In this document: positions 25,091-36,652 of the stretch, piece after piece
Position numbering within the stretch: position 1 is the first letter of the stretch
How the letters are laid out: each line of letters starts with the position of its first letter
Source: Patellaria atrata CBS 101060
Lineage: Eukaryota; Ascomycota; Dothideomycetes; Patellariales; Patellariaceae
DNA: 64,000 nt
Reading direction: 5' to 3'
Assembly: GCA_010093705.1 (NCBI GenBank)
Contig: MU006097.1
Coordinates: forward strand, 453,587 to 517,586
Translations under genes and position numbers: made by a program
The notes under the pieces: generated by a model
The model's input: the letters and a program-made list of their open reading frames with translations, nothing else
Database searches by the model: none
Told to the model about the DNA's origin: nothing

Positions 25091-26252
25091 TCATATCTTC
25101 TCGGGGATAGGTCTCGAAAGTACGCGATCTTCTAGTTTACGCATAAGCTTATTTGTCTGCTCCGCAAGACTAAGCGTCAAGATCTGTATCATACGCCGTT
25201 AGTTCTCTCTGTTCTGTTTCAATGTCTTCACATTTTGGTGAACCTACGGTATGGGGTAATATTCTGGCCAAGTGAGCGAAGAATCCTTTATACACTGCTA
25301 AAACTCCTTCCGTCTTGACTGTACGGTAAAGACAATCGAACGCTCCACTGTAGAGGTTCCCCGTCTGGTTGTACATTCTGGACATTACCGTGTCCGGAGG
25401 ATGCATAACGCAGCACACAACAAAACCGCTAGCTGTGCTGCTTGCAAGATGCAGGGCGGGTCCCTCTTCCATCCCTAAATGCCTCACCAACCGCCGCTTC
25501 GCAAAGAAGTATGTGGGTAATTGTACGGAGCTTCCAAAACCAGTCCGGACCATCGCGGGACCAACACCGCGCCATAAACCCTTAACTCCCTCTTTGCTAT
25601 GAATATCTCGAAGGCCATACCACGCATTTTTGTATTGATGCTGAGTGCCAACGGGAAGGAAAGGAGAATAAGATTGAAGGCGCGTTTTGACGAGGAAAAA
25701 AGGGGACCCAGCTACTGCACCTAGGATACCTGATGCCGCTCCGGAAAAGACGTTGACTCCAAATGATTGCACGTTTGAATCCTTGAATATAGCTCCTGTG
25801 ATAGTTTGCCGCACTGGTTCATAGAAACCTAACCTGCAGCCATTGAGGGTCATCTGATAGATATACTACGGATGAACCGGGGGTTAGTTTAAGATCATAT
25901 CGCCCGGTCATTACTGTGCTTACCGCGCAACCTATTCCTCGTAACAGACCTTTCATTCCTTCATTTTTGTATATGACACGGACACCATGCAGGACCCCTT
26001 TGTATAGCCTTTCTGCTTCCTTTTTTGATTGGAGCTCGCCTTGGAGTTGTAATCTAATTGTAAGTGAGCCGCGATGTCACTGAATGATTCTGATTTCTAA
26101 TGTGCACCTTATTTTTACTGTTTCAAAACTGTGGGTTACCGTGACGGCTCCGCAAGCAGCAATGCCGCCTGCGACGAAAGCTCTACAGACTTGTTAGACA
26201 TGTGTACAGTGCATATTCAACTACGGTGCGCGTACCCGAGTGTGGTAGACAT
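25091..26252 (-). CDS. Mitochondrial carrier, OAC1/SLC25A34-35 type, 310 aa, five exons
   Basis: A mitochondrial carrier of the oxaloacetate/sulfate (yeast Oac1) subfamily. Exons on -: 26236-26252, 26108-26182, 25924-26053, 25248-25865, 25091-25183; all phases agree and 310 aa is the usual length. Three repeats are seen: AFVAGGIAACGAVTVTHSFE/TVKIRLQLQGE, then GSPFFLVKTRLQS, then HPPDTVMSRMYNQ. The last intron (25184-25247) restores ILPHTILTLSLAEQTNK; reading through it would give an unrelated tail. In the first signature the helix-breaking Pro of PxExxK is Ser. GSPFFLVKTR in repeat two is typical of the Oac1 group. It diverges from SWD2. Confidence 0.92.
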
Positions 26253-26838
26253 GATCTCTGATTTCACGGATTTCGTGGAAAGTATTCCCGTATTGTCCCC
26301 TAGCTAGAAGCTACTGCGACATCTTTCGAGCTATACAGAGGCCGATGAGACGTATCGATTGGGGGTAGATTTTACTGTTGGTTCAGGGCTCAACGAAGGA
26401 ATCGACCAAATATGAATGTCTAAGAGTTAAAAGCAGGCATACTTGCTGTTTTGAATTCCAAGTTTATTTAGACAATGGAAACATAAGATGCCCCGTAATC
26501 GGAGGTGAGGTTGACTTTTGCCGATAGTTATCGGCTACGGATGTCAGCGGCTGGGAAAGATCATCGCTGTGACGCGCTTGTACTTGTAGCAACAGTAAGG
26601 TACAGTACAGCACAAAATAGACGATTATGGATTGGATAGATCGAGTAATCGCCGCCAAATCATGTGGTATACTCTTACATGGCTTGTGGTGAGCTTCGGC
26701 TGCTCAGTAAGGGAGCTCTTTACTGTAGACCGCTTATTTGCGACACCACCGAATATCGCAAGCAGCAGCGAAATCCTACACCTGAAGCATACTCGTTTAC
26801 AAACACTACTAACTGCCTTCAACCTCAATTAATCCACC
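26253..26838. promoter_or_regulatory. Divergent promoter of the OAC1-like carrier and SWD2
   Basis: A 586-bp region between two oppositely transcribed genes. No gene inside it is supported. The SWD2 start has a near-ideal context (CCACCATGG, 26834-26842). Confidence 0.5.
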
Positions 26839-28032
26839 ATGGCTGCTGGAGATGGAACTCCCTCATCTCAAGCTCCCATACAACAGAGAGTCAGCGATGT
26901 AATTTCGTGCTTTAGACCATGCAAAGTAAGCTCTTAGCTCGTATCCAATATAATATAAGGCTCAACCTCACCTCGTCTTGCTGTAGTCATTCAAACCAGA
27001 ATCTGGTTCACCGTCCATTACATCCCTTGATTTCGATGACACCGGAGAACTTGCCCTCGTAGCACGCGATGATGATACGCTCCAGATTTACAATTGTAAG
27101 GAAGGCAAACATGCAAAAGAGCTGAAGAGCCAAAAGTACGGCGTTCATCTAGCAAGGTTCTCTCACCATGCGCAGAGCATTATTTACGCTAGTACAAAGG
27201 TTGACGGTAAGAGCTACTATTCTCCCGCTCACTTCTGAAGCTAACTCGAGTGTTTGTAGACGGCATACGTTATCTGTCATCCCACGATAACTCATACATT
27301 CGCTACTTTAAGGGCCACACCCAACCTGTAACCTGCATATCACTCTCACCCGCGTCGGATAACTTCCTTTCTTGTAGCGAAGACGGAACCGTTAAACTAT
27401 GGGCGCTAAACTCTCAGAACATTCAAGGTGAACTGAAGCTTCATTCTGCGTACCTCGCTGCTTATGATCCCTCCGCGACCGTCATTGCGATCGCGTCACC
27501 ACCTACTCAATCGGTCTTACTGTACGACATTCGTAATTATGACAAGCCGCCGTTCGCCTCGTTTGACTTAGCAGAGCTCGGAGAAAAATACTCACCAAAA
27601 TCAAGGGGTCGTGATTGGACGAGACTAGAGTTCTCCAACGACGGAAAGAGTTTGCTTTTGGGCACAAATGGCCCAGGTCATTTTATTTTAGACGCGTTTG
27701 ACGGTGCATTAAAGCATTACTGCGTTCGTCCATCTACTTCCAATAACCCCACAGGACGGAAAGCCCCAGGAGAGAGTGGTCCTGGGACAGTTAGCCAAGG
27801 CGACATATGTATCTCTCCAGATGGTCGATACGTCATTGGCGGTTCTGGAACAGATACTCTGGCCGTATGGGATATACAATCTCCAAGTAGTAGCGACAAG
27901 TGTTTAATACCTCAAACCGAGCTTCCGGGCATCGGTAGAGCCGCTATTGTCGGGTACAATCCAAGGAACAATTTGCTCTTGTCTGCTGATAAGAACTTAC
28001 TCTTTTGGTTACCAGATATGGAAGTCCTATGA
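26839..28032 (+). CDS. SWD2: WD40 protein Swd2 (COMPASS / cleavage-polyadenylation factor), 359 aa
   Basis: Swd2 (human WDR82) is a WD40 subunit of the Set1/COMPASS H3K4 methyltransferase and, in yeast, of the cleavage and polyadenylation factor. Exons 26839-26925, 26987-27206, 27260-28032, in phase. Landmarks: SITSLDFDDTGELALVARDD, DNSYIRYFKGHTQPVTCISL, then SEDGTVKLWAL, VLLYDIRNYDKPPF, and late blades ISPDGRYVIGGSGTDTLAVW and ADKNLLFWLPD. Length fits the family. An insertion (RPSTSNNPTGRKAPGESGPG) lies between two late blades. Confidence 0.93.
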
Positions 28033-28566
28033 TATGGACTTCTTAATGAATCAGGGAGGATGTTAGTTTCAGGTGTTGGGACTTCCCTAAGAGCAGTTAT
28101 ATACCCTACATCGGATGGCGTTCATGGAACTTCTATCATCGTCCTCACGGTCGTCCCGACGAAACTTAATTGGTATGTTTCACGAGCATGAATTCATGTT
28201 TTCAATTAGCTGTCAAGGAATTAAATCCATGGATGGAATATAGCAAAACATTCACATCTAACTAAGGCCTTTTCTCCTGTTCTATGCCACTACCGTGAAC
28301 CTAGAGTCTGTCCGGATTGCTGTTCAGGTAAACCGAGTATCATTTCTTATAAAGATGAAACAAAAAAGTACCTTCACCATGATCCTACCTGGACGCATGA
28401 GTACAAGCTTACAATTACTCAAAATGGGTTTGCCGGGGTAATTCCGCTTCCCTGTCGAGAACCAAGCAATTATGCCCCTCCTAAATCGGACCACGTAGGT
28501 CTAAGCCCAGGTACTTTAATGTTCTTCTGGTAGTAGTTATTGTACATCATTCCTACAAAATTACAT
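28033..28566. other. Intergenic, no gene seen
   Basis: The SWD2 3' flank and the promoter of the next gene. Nothing further is recognised. Confidence 0.4.
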
Positions 28567-29553
28567 ATGATGCCTCGAGTTCTCATTTTTGGTACCGGAG
28601 GAATTGGTTCTGCTTATACCTACGCTCTCACACAAGCTGGAGCTGATGTAACGGCTGTCTGTCGTTCCAATTATGAAGCCGTTAAGGCCAGGGGACTCGC
28701 AATCGATTCTATTGTTTGGGGTCACGATCTACATGTCCATCCGAATGTCGCGCGGACTTGTCTGGAGGCAGCTCAGGCACTGCCAGAGGGAGAAATATAT
28801 GATTACATCGTGGTTACCAGCAAAGCATTTCCAGCATCCAAACCTTCAACAGCGGACAATATCAAACCGGCTGTAGGCAAGGGTACTACAATTGTTATAA
28901 TTCAGAATGGTATTCGTATAGAGCAAGAATATTCCGCCGCATTTCCGGATAATCCAATTATCTCTTGCGTTGTATATCTCCCTGTAACCCAGACCGAACC
29001 GGGAATCATCAAAATGCTTAACTTGGAACTTCTGGAAATGGGATCATATCCACAAGGAAGATTTCCCGAAGCTCCTCAAGCATTCGCAGAGCTACTTGGG
29101 AAGGGGAACGCCACAGCTAAAGTATATGAGGATATTCAGCCGCGGAGGTGGAGCAAGTTGCTCGTCAATTGCGCCTGGAATCCCATTTGCGCACTCACCC
29201 TTGGATCTGATGTGGAGTTTCTCACGTCATCAAAGGGGGCGGAAGATTTCGTTTTCAGTGTAATGATGGAAGTTGTAGCAATTGCTAAGACTCTGGGGTA
29301 CGGTGAATTAGTCAACGAAAAGGAGGCCAGGAGACAGCTCGATCGAGCGGTAGCGAGGGTTCAGTCGAACCTTGGATACGAAGCCAGCATGTTGGCCGAT
29401 GTAAGAAACGGGAGGAGGATGGAGGTAGAAGCTATACTTGGAGGTGTCGTAAAGATAGGAAAGGAGAAGGGTGTTGTTGTTGAGAAACTCTCAGCTCTAT
29501 ACACTCTAGCGACTGCGCTAGATTCAAATATCCAAAGATGTAGGAAAGATTAA
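28567..29553 (+). CDS. Ketopantoate reductase (ApbA/PanE) family protein, 328 aa
   Basis: A single-exon NADPH-dependent reductase of the 2-dehydropantoate 2-reductase family. The N-terminal Rossmann motif is RVLIFGTGGIGSAYTYAL. The C-terminal helical domain begins with RWSKLLVNCAWNPICALTLG, holding the Lys and Asn used for ketopantoate binding in PanE. The end, YEASMLADVRNGRRMEVEAI, is the usual SSMLQD..RG..TEIE motif. ATGs at 28567 and 28570 are both possible. Fungi keep several paralogues, many not in pantothenate synthesis, so the substrate is uncertain. Confidence 0.87.
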   Translation: MMPRVLIFGTGGIGSAYTYALTQAGADVTAVCRSNYEAVKARGLAIDSIVWGHDLHVHPNVARTCLEAAQALPEGEIYDYIVVTSKAFPASKPSTADNIKPAVGKGTTIVIIQNGIRIEQEYSAAFPDNPIISCVVYLPVTQTEPGIIKMLNLELLEMGSYPQGRFPEAPQAFAELLGKGNATAKVYEDIQPRRWSKLLVNCAWNPICALTLGSDVEFLTSSKGAEDFVFSVMMEVVAIAKTLGYGELVNEKEARRQLDRAVARVQSNLGYEASMLADVRNGRRMEVEAILGGVVKIGKEKGVVVEKLSALYTLATALDSNIQRCRKD

Positions 29554-30621
29554 TTTCTCATTCGAGCTATTTCATATGTATTCTTCCAATTCATTTGCTC
29601 CAACTTCACATTTTGCCGCCGGTAGGTGAGCATTCCTTGGCCTCTGTACGGTCGATGAACAACTATTAGTAGCTGGAAAAGTCTGCAGCAATGAGACTAA
29701 GTAAAGAATACAATATATACGGAATGTTTCGCGAAAGAGATAGGGTAGGTACTGTCTCTTGCTTTTCACATGTTCAAGTGTCGGCCAATACCACATAACG
29801 TTCCTTCTCTTTCTCAGCTCCCATCCACTAAATAGGGGTTTGGTTCAAGTATTTAGAGAGTTTTTTTTTAATAAAAAGGGAATTCATTTCCTTATTCTTG
29901 AGGTACAATTATTAAGGTGCCTTAATTTCATCTCTCCCGTCGTTACTCCGGTAATCTTCAGCAAACGCAGCTCAGTGGCTCCTTCCCTTTCCAAACGACC
30001 TACCGAATGCTCCTTCCATCTATGGCTTCCTTCTTCTTTAGATATAAACAACAACTACCAGATTTGTCCCTATCGAAACTTGGCCATATGGTCTAGTTGG
30101 GGGAGACATTCGTCGGAGACGTATCTCACCTTTGGTTCCATGTGCGAGTCCACTGGGCCGCACTTTGGGATGGTTTCATAATGCCGTGCGACCACCGCGA
30201 AAGCACCGAAAGGTGATTGTTTTTAATTTTTTTTTTGGAATTCTTTTTAATACTTTATGAGATATATATTTCTTTTTAAAGTTTTAGAGCTCTTTTTAAT
30301 CCCTTATTAGATAAAAATTTTTCTTTCCCGTTAACCAAAACACAGTGTGATATATACTTGATAGCGCAAATCGAAGTTAGAGTCCAGGAAATGAAGGTTT
30401 CTACATCTCAATCCTACACACACTTAAAACACAATAATCAATGATTGTGGGTCATAAAGATGCTTGTTTCTCAAATTAGCCAGATTAGCGGTTATGTATA
30501 TTAATTGTCAATTGGCGCTTCACTACATGAGCCGTCAAGCTATCACCTCGTATATCGCGAATATTATAAACTGAAGATATCGGACATTTTTGAAAATGGG
30601 GCGTGTCGTGTTCTTTCAAAG
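29554..30621. other. AT-rich intergenic region
   Basis: No gene is supported; a 140-codon frame at 29759-30181 has no family signature. From about 29850 the DNA is AT-rich with T and A runs, reaching its extreme at 30220-30340. Confidence 0.45.
30243..30340. repeat. Imperfect ~48-bp tandem repeat, very AT-rich
   Basis: Two adjacent copies begin TTCTTTTTAATACTTTATGA and CTCTTTTTAATCCCTTATTA and each runs on into a TTTCTTT(T/C)-type end. Divergence suggests an old duplication. Confidence 0.55.
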
Positions 30622-32863
30622 ATGTCACCCAAAGCATTTGGGACAGATTTCCGATGCTTTGCTCTCTTGCTGAGTCTAGTGGTATCAGTTTCTGCGATTG
30701 TCGCATCTCCTGACACTGTACAATCCGATATCTCTGTACTAATTCATAATGACCTTTACGGTATCCATCATATCTCACTCTTATTCTAAATTAATGATGC
30801 TAACCTTCTAATAGGAGAGTTAAGTGTGCGAAAGGGTGCTACACTTGTGGTTCATGAGCCTAAAACGATAATTGGAGCAATATCCACATGTGCTGCTTTC
30901 AACGAAGTTTTATGGACACCAACTTTGTATAATGCGACATTCGATGGAAACAGCTTCCTTGGATTTCTTGCTTATAATTCGGGAGATGATCGCTTTTGGA
31001 TATCGAGTACTTCCAATTCCTCTTGTCGAACCATTTCTGCCTCGGGGCGTATTAGGTCTTCAAGGTGCACCGTAAAATATCCTGTGCTGTGTACACAATC
31101 CGCTCCAGCGTCATATCTAAATGCAATTGACACGTCGGAAAAGTGGCAGGTTACCGTAAACAGCGCAGGACAGCGTATTACGGGATTTCGAGATAAATAC
31201 TCCTTCCGTTTCCAAGGAATCAGATACGCATCCCAACCCGAACGTTTTACCCATTCAACCCCGTATCATACCAAAGGGAACTTTTCGGCACTGGCTTTCA
31301 GTCCTCCGTGTATGCAAAGATACTGTCCCGGAAGCTCATGTAGTGAGGACTGCCTATTTCTCAATATCTGGTCCCCTCGCCTCCCATCAAGTTCGGCATC
31401 TTTCAAGTCTCTCAAACCTATCCTGGTCTGGTTTCATGGGGGAGCTTTTACCGGCGGTACTGGATCTGATCCCACCTTCGACGGTAGCTCCTTCGTTTCG
31501 AGAGGGGATGTCGTAGTCGTAACTGTGAACTATCGTCTTTCCACTCTTGGCTTCCTTGTCCTCGACGACGGCGTGACCAAGGGGAATTTCGGCATCGGAG
31601 ATCAGATCACGGCGTTGGAATGGCTAAAAGTTCATGCTAAGGATTTTGGTGGTGACCCTGAACGAATTACGGTAGCTGGGCAGAGTGCTGGAGCTGCGAG
31701 CGTCAGAGCTCTGTTGGGGAGTCCCAGGGCAAAGGGGCTCTTTCACGCTGGAATCATGATGAGTTCACTGGGTGGATATGCGTATGCTACTACCTATTCG
31801 GAGTATTACTCGCTTCCAGACGCTGTGACAACTGTTACCAATCCGTTTTTGGAAGCTACTGGCTGTACCGGCGAAGATAAACTGGAGTGTTTGAGGGGAA
31901 TAGATGCACTAGAGATCCAGACCAAAGGATATGAAATACGGTGAGTACAATCTACCATTGGAACTGTGGTGGAGATCTTGCTGATATTGAAAATATTCAG
32001 ATTCGTAGTGCAGGATGGGGAATATGTCACTTACCCTCGCCTACCCCTGAGCAAAAACAGTACTGCTTTGAAAGTACCGATGATAATCGGTTGGATGCGA
32101 GATGATGGCGTAAGTTCTCCTCCAAGACTCTCCAGAAACTCTAATCTAATATAAGAGACAATAGGCAGCAATGATATCCTATCCGAAAAACATAACGAGC
32201 GCTTCGGACTTCATCGCCTCCCAGGGCCTTCCAGCTTCACTAGTTGCATCCTCATCCGTCTTTCCCTTACCAAGCGGACCAGACACAATTCAGAACATCT
32301 TCAACCTCACCGCCCGTATCGCCACAGACGCCGAATTCCGCTGTCTAGGTCAAGCAACCGCGTACGCAGGCGTCCGGAACAGCGTCTTCCCCAACGTCTG
32401 GGTCTACGAATTCGACCGCGCCTACCAGATCCCGGAATGGAGCCCCAACGATCCCAACTGTAAACCACCGCCAACTACGTCTCATCCGCTCGGTGATCCG
32501 GCGAGAGAGTACTTTAAGTGTCACTCCGGCGACCTCCTTTCTGTCTTCGGCACCTTGTCCCGTCAGTCACTCCCCGACCGTGATGACCACGATATCCCTT
32601 TTAGTCAGCGGGTTCTTGATAGCTTTGCTGCGTTCGTCCGGACGCATGATCCTAACCCTGATCCGGAGTTTTTGGAAGCGAGGGGGTTTGTGAATACAAT
32701 GGGTGCGGTGGAGGAGGATGGAAGGTGGGTGGAGGTTGAGGGGCGTGGGGAAATGGGGTTGAGGATGATGGCGCTTGCGGGGAGGGGAGAGGGCGGGATG
32801 AAAACATGGAGGGAGAGGGAACAGTGTGAGGTCTTAGGATTGGGGAATGAGTATTATTTGTAA
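30622..32863 (+). CDS. Secreted type-B carboxylesterase with C-type-lectin-like N-terminal region, 690 aa
   Basis: Exons 30622-30760, 30815-31940, 32001-32109, 32165-32863, in phase. A signal peptide (FRCFALLLSLVVSVSAIVA) precedes a ~120-residue Cys-containing region with CAAFNEVLW, DDRFWISS, CRTIS and VKYPVLCTQS, which resembles a C-type-lectin-like fold (inference). The alpha/beta-hydrolase follows: oxyanion loop PILVWFHGGAFTGG, nucleophile elbow VAGQSAGAASVRALLGS (Ser in GQSAG, where GESAG is usual), acid in IIGWMRDDGAAM, and His in YFKCHSGDLLSVFG. SEDCLFLNIW is the family's second signature. The substrate is unknown. Composition switches to C-rich then G-rich in the last exon. Confidence 0.9.
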
Positions 32864-35246
32864 GTGAGGGCGTGAAGTCCAGATTATAGGGGGCGAAGGG
32901 TAAAAAGAAGGGGCGACATTCTGAAAGTCCGTATGCTAGATTAAACGGCGTAAGAAGTGGAAAGAGGAGGAATAGTTCGATAAGCTTGAGAGATGAGAAT
33001 TGGACTCGGATGGCTTGCGATTAGTTTTGAATTCGCAAATACCTTCGAGCATGCTTACTTTGATGGACTTCTGTGTACTTCCGAACGTCTACAACGAACT
33101 GTTCCTGCATCTTTGCTGCGTTAGCGTACTTCGCTCTGCTAATCCTTACGTCAGTAGATCGATCTCCTGTTGATCATCCTCTTGAAAACCTGAAAGTACT
33201 TCAAACTCGGCCGCCGATCAGCAACATTCTAGAAGTACAGATTCCTTCCTGAGAGTCGACGAATAATGTGACTGATTATTTCTCGGCCATTAGGTGTTAG
33301 GTTGTCTCATACTACTGCAGGTTCGTCTCCTGTTCTCGGTAGCACGCTTGAGGTTTGCATAAACCCGGATAAGTTTACAGTAGCACTGATTGATTCTTTA
33401 GCTCTGCTGCCTTCCAGTCTTATTCATGGCATATAGGAAGATCCCTAACGCCACATTTACTTCTACTATGCGGAGGATTATAATGGACATGCCATATAAC
33501 TCTCCAAGACTTTCACTTTGGGCATCCTGATTCTAGGCATCGTTTCAGTAATAGTATGGAGAATTAATTTGCCCTTCAAGGTAATGCCCCTTTTTATTGT
33601 TTGTAGGAGTATTCGGGAACCACATGGGGGCTCTGGGTAACCTTTCCCTCATGATCTAGATAAACAACGAGCGCTGATATCCTAAAGCAAAGAACTTGAA
33701 CATGGACTGCTCTCTGATACAAGTTTCGAGCTCAGAAGCTGAAGAAGGGGGATGGGCAGAACATCGGATAGCATCGGGGAAGACTATAATTAGCTTAGCG
33801 CTATCATATATCGACCGCCGGTTTTTCAACTTAGTTCTAACGTTACCTTTTAGTTCTACAAATGTGGAGCTGTTAGTTCTGCCATCTCCTATAGTCGATG
33901 CATTTTGACGTTCACTGAATCGTAAAGTCACTCTAATTTAGAAGTACCGAATATCAAACTCAACTATCTTGCCTGCGGCAACCTCCAGTCCTATCGGGCG
34001 AGATGGCTTCTCGGCTAGTTTCTCTAAGATGTGGAGACCAGTAAATCTTCCCTCGCTGGATATGCACACATAAGAGCCTGGATAGCTATGTTGGACGTTG
34101 AAGCAAATTTTGAGTTTCTCCCATGATGAGAGCTCATTACTTTTCTCTGAAGATCCTCGAAAGGAGCATCGCATGTAGAGGTTGGAGAAATCAAACCCGA
34201 ACTGTACAGCTTCGAACAAAGGGACAGTGTTATTGCATGGTTCTCTCAGGATTTCCGTCAAACTACAGTTTACCGGGTACCTTCTAGGATTATATGCTTC
34301 AAGATGTTCTTTAAGGGACCGCCCCAGCAATCTCCAGCTTTAAGGAGACCGTCTCATGCTATATCGCGTATTCCGCACTTTGCTACGTTTTCTGGAGTTC
34401 CATTTTTATCCACCAAACATCTGTCTTCAGCCCCAAATGGTAGATTCCGGTCTTAAAACTTTATATTCTTCGCACCACTCGAATCTGTCCTTGATGTGAC
34501 CATCGTCTGTTCTGGTGCTATCCTATGGAGAGTTCGACTTTGGCAATCTTCGATCATTTAAACTTCGAAGAGAAGATCATATCCAATAAGTTTTATATCC
34601 GAACGACTGGTAGACCTCGCTAACTTTGCCCTTTTTTCGATAATCATCCGGACTAGGTCGAAGCTAAGCATATATACGAGTCTTTCGTTGTTCCCAACCG
34701 TCAATAAGCATTTTGATACTTGGACGTACCTTGTACTTAAACTGACCACTCCTGATACAGTATCTGCATGAGTGGCGTAAAGACAAAGATATTGACAAGG
34801 ATCGGCAATGCAAGCACGCAATATATAATTTACGAATGACTGGCATTGGCTGGATGTAAAGAGATCGGTTCCTGATAAGTTGATAAGATGAGCGTCTTCT
34901 TGAACGCTAGGCCTGGGTGCTGGATCCGAGTAAGTCGAACCGCCCTAGTCTCGAGAACCGAATCGTTCTCGAACGGGTCTGGTCTCTTCTATCGTACTTC
35001 TTGTTCAGCTTTTCAGTTACTCTTAAGAAAGACCTCCCACTTGAATTACACCTTCCTACTCAGTACTCGACTGTACTGTACGGCCGGTTAGTCCTAAGAC
35101 AACATCAACTTTAACAGTACTCCAGAGAATGTACAAAGCATACACACCGAGGAGTGTCGAACATAAACTATCCTCTTTCTGTGTTGTATCTCTTCTTTCT
35201 GTGTTGTATCACTGTCTGAACGCATCACTCCTCTCCTTCTGTCAGC
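32864..35246. other. Gene-poor 2.4-kb stretch
   Basis: No intact gene is recognised. A 130-codon frame on - (33938-34330) is flanked on its 5' side by weakly coding-like sequence broken by stops, and could be an old gene relic, but no family is identified. Confidence 0.35.
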
Positions 35247-36652
35247 ATGGATCCAACCTTAATTGGTGATTCCAGCCGTTGGGATCGAACAAGACAGTGG
35301 ACATTAGTAAATCTTTCGGTTGCATTGACAGTCCTTTCTGGTATGTTATTCTGATTGAGAGAACGCTGTCAACTTTCCTAATACTTCAATAGGAGTATTC
35401 GTAGTCTTACGCATCGGCACTCGTCTGTGGTTAATGCGAAATGTGGGCTCGGATGACTACATGATTATCGCAGCTTTCATATTCACAGTAGGATATTTGG
35501 CCGAGATTATTGTTGGTAAACATTATGGTATGGGGATATCGGGACAGTTTCTCAACCTCGACCAGATGACTGCCAACTTGAAAGTAAGAGTATTTGACTA
35601 GCATGAGTTATTTCCCTGTTAACGCGAAATAGAACACGGTTGCTGTCGAGATTACTTACTATATAATTCTCTATTGCATCAAAGTATCCATCTTGCTTCT
35701 CTACTTGCGGATAGGTCAGTTTTGGTCAAAACAAGCAAGAAAATAAGGGGTAACTAACAAATATACAGCCGTCCAACAGTCATTCCGTAGACTCTGCATC
35801 TACACCATCGGCGTCCTAACAATCTTCGTCATAATCTGCATCATCGTCTGCCTGACGCAGTGCATCCCCCTACACAAATTCTGGGACCTAACCGGCACCG
35901 TCCAGGGCTCATGCATAAACAGTCTAGTCTTCTTCTACTTCACCTCCTCCTTCAACATTGTAACCGACATCTGGATCCTCGCTCTCCCCATCAAAACCCT
36001 CCTCTCGATCCAGCGCCCGACTCGGGAAAAGCTGGCCCTCTACCTCGTCTTCGGCATGGGCGCCTTCTCCCTCATCGCCTCCATCATCCGTCTACATACC
36101 CTCTACATCTTCGTCGAGTCCGCCGACCAGTTCTATGACGTCATACCCGTGAACGTGTGGTCCATCGTCGAAGTCACAGTCGCCATCATCTGCGCCTCCA
36201 TCCCCTCCCTCAAACCCCTCATCTCGAAATCCCAGCGCGAGCGTCTCCGACCCAGCTTGCCCTCCTCGTCCGGAAGAGCCGGCACGCAGGGCAAGTATGG
36301 TTTCCACTCCATCGACAAGATGGGCGAACTGGCCGGGGGATCGAAACTCGAAGACAGGAAACATGCGCGTGTTAACTCGACGGAGGTACTGACGCCGAGG
36401 GGGAAGGGGGAGTTGGAGTTGTTTGAGCTTGAGAGGGATGGCTGCACGACGACGGTTGAGGGGAAGGAGCAGATGCATACCCGGAAGTCGAAGGGCGCGT
36501 ATTGGCAGAGTGATAGTAGCAGTCAGGAGGATATACTACCGCTGCAGCATCCGGCGCCGAGTTATAATGGACCGGGCATCATGAAGGACACGACGGTCGA
36601 GGTGTTGAGTAAGAGGGAGAGTGGGTTTAAGGAGCCGGGAGAAAGGGTTTAA
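35247..36652 (+). CDS. Fungal rhodopsin-fold seven-helix membrane protein (PTH11-related), 416 aa
   Basis: Exons 35247-35340, 35393-35583, 35633-35714, 35769-36652, in phase. Seven hydrophobic segments are visible: VNLSVALTVLSGVFVVLRI, MIIAAFIFTVGYLAEIIV, ITYYIILYCIKVSILLLYL, CIYTIGVLTIFVIICIIVC, FFYFTSSFNIVTDIWILALP, LVFGMGAFSLIASIIRL and VWSIVEVTVAIICASIPSL. The RIGTRLWLMRNVGSDDYMII loop and CINSLVFFY/NIVTDIWILALPI are hallmarks of the fungal rhodopsin-domain family, which includes PTH11-like receptors. A ~145-residue charged cytosolic tail follows. No ligand can be assigned. The last exon is C-rich at its start and G-rich at its end. Confidence 0.9.

Noticed and set aside
29759-30181. 140-codon frame on +
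   Set aside because: Sits in AT-rich intergenic DNA, with no family motifs.
33938-34330. 130-codon frame on - in the gene-poor 33-35 kb region
   Set aside because: Possibly part of an old gene relic, but no domain is recognisable and upstream sequence has stops in all likely continuations.
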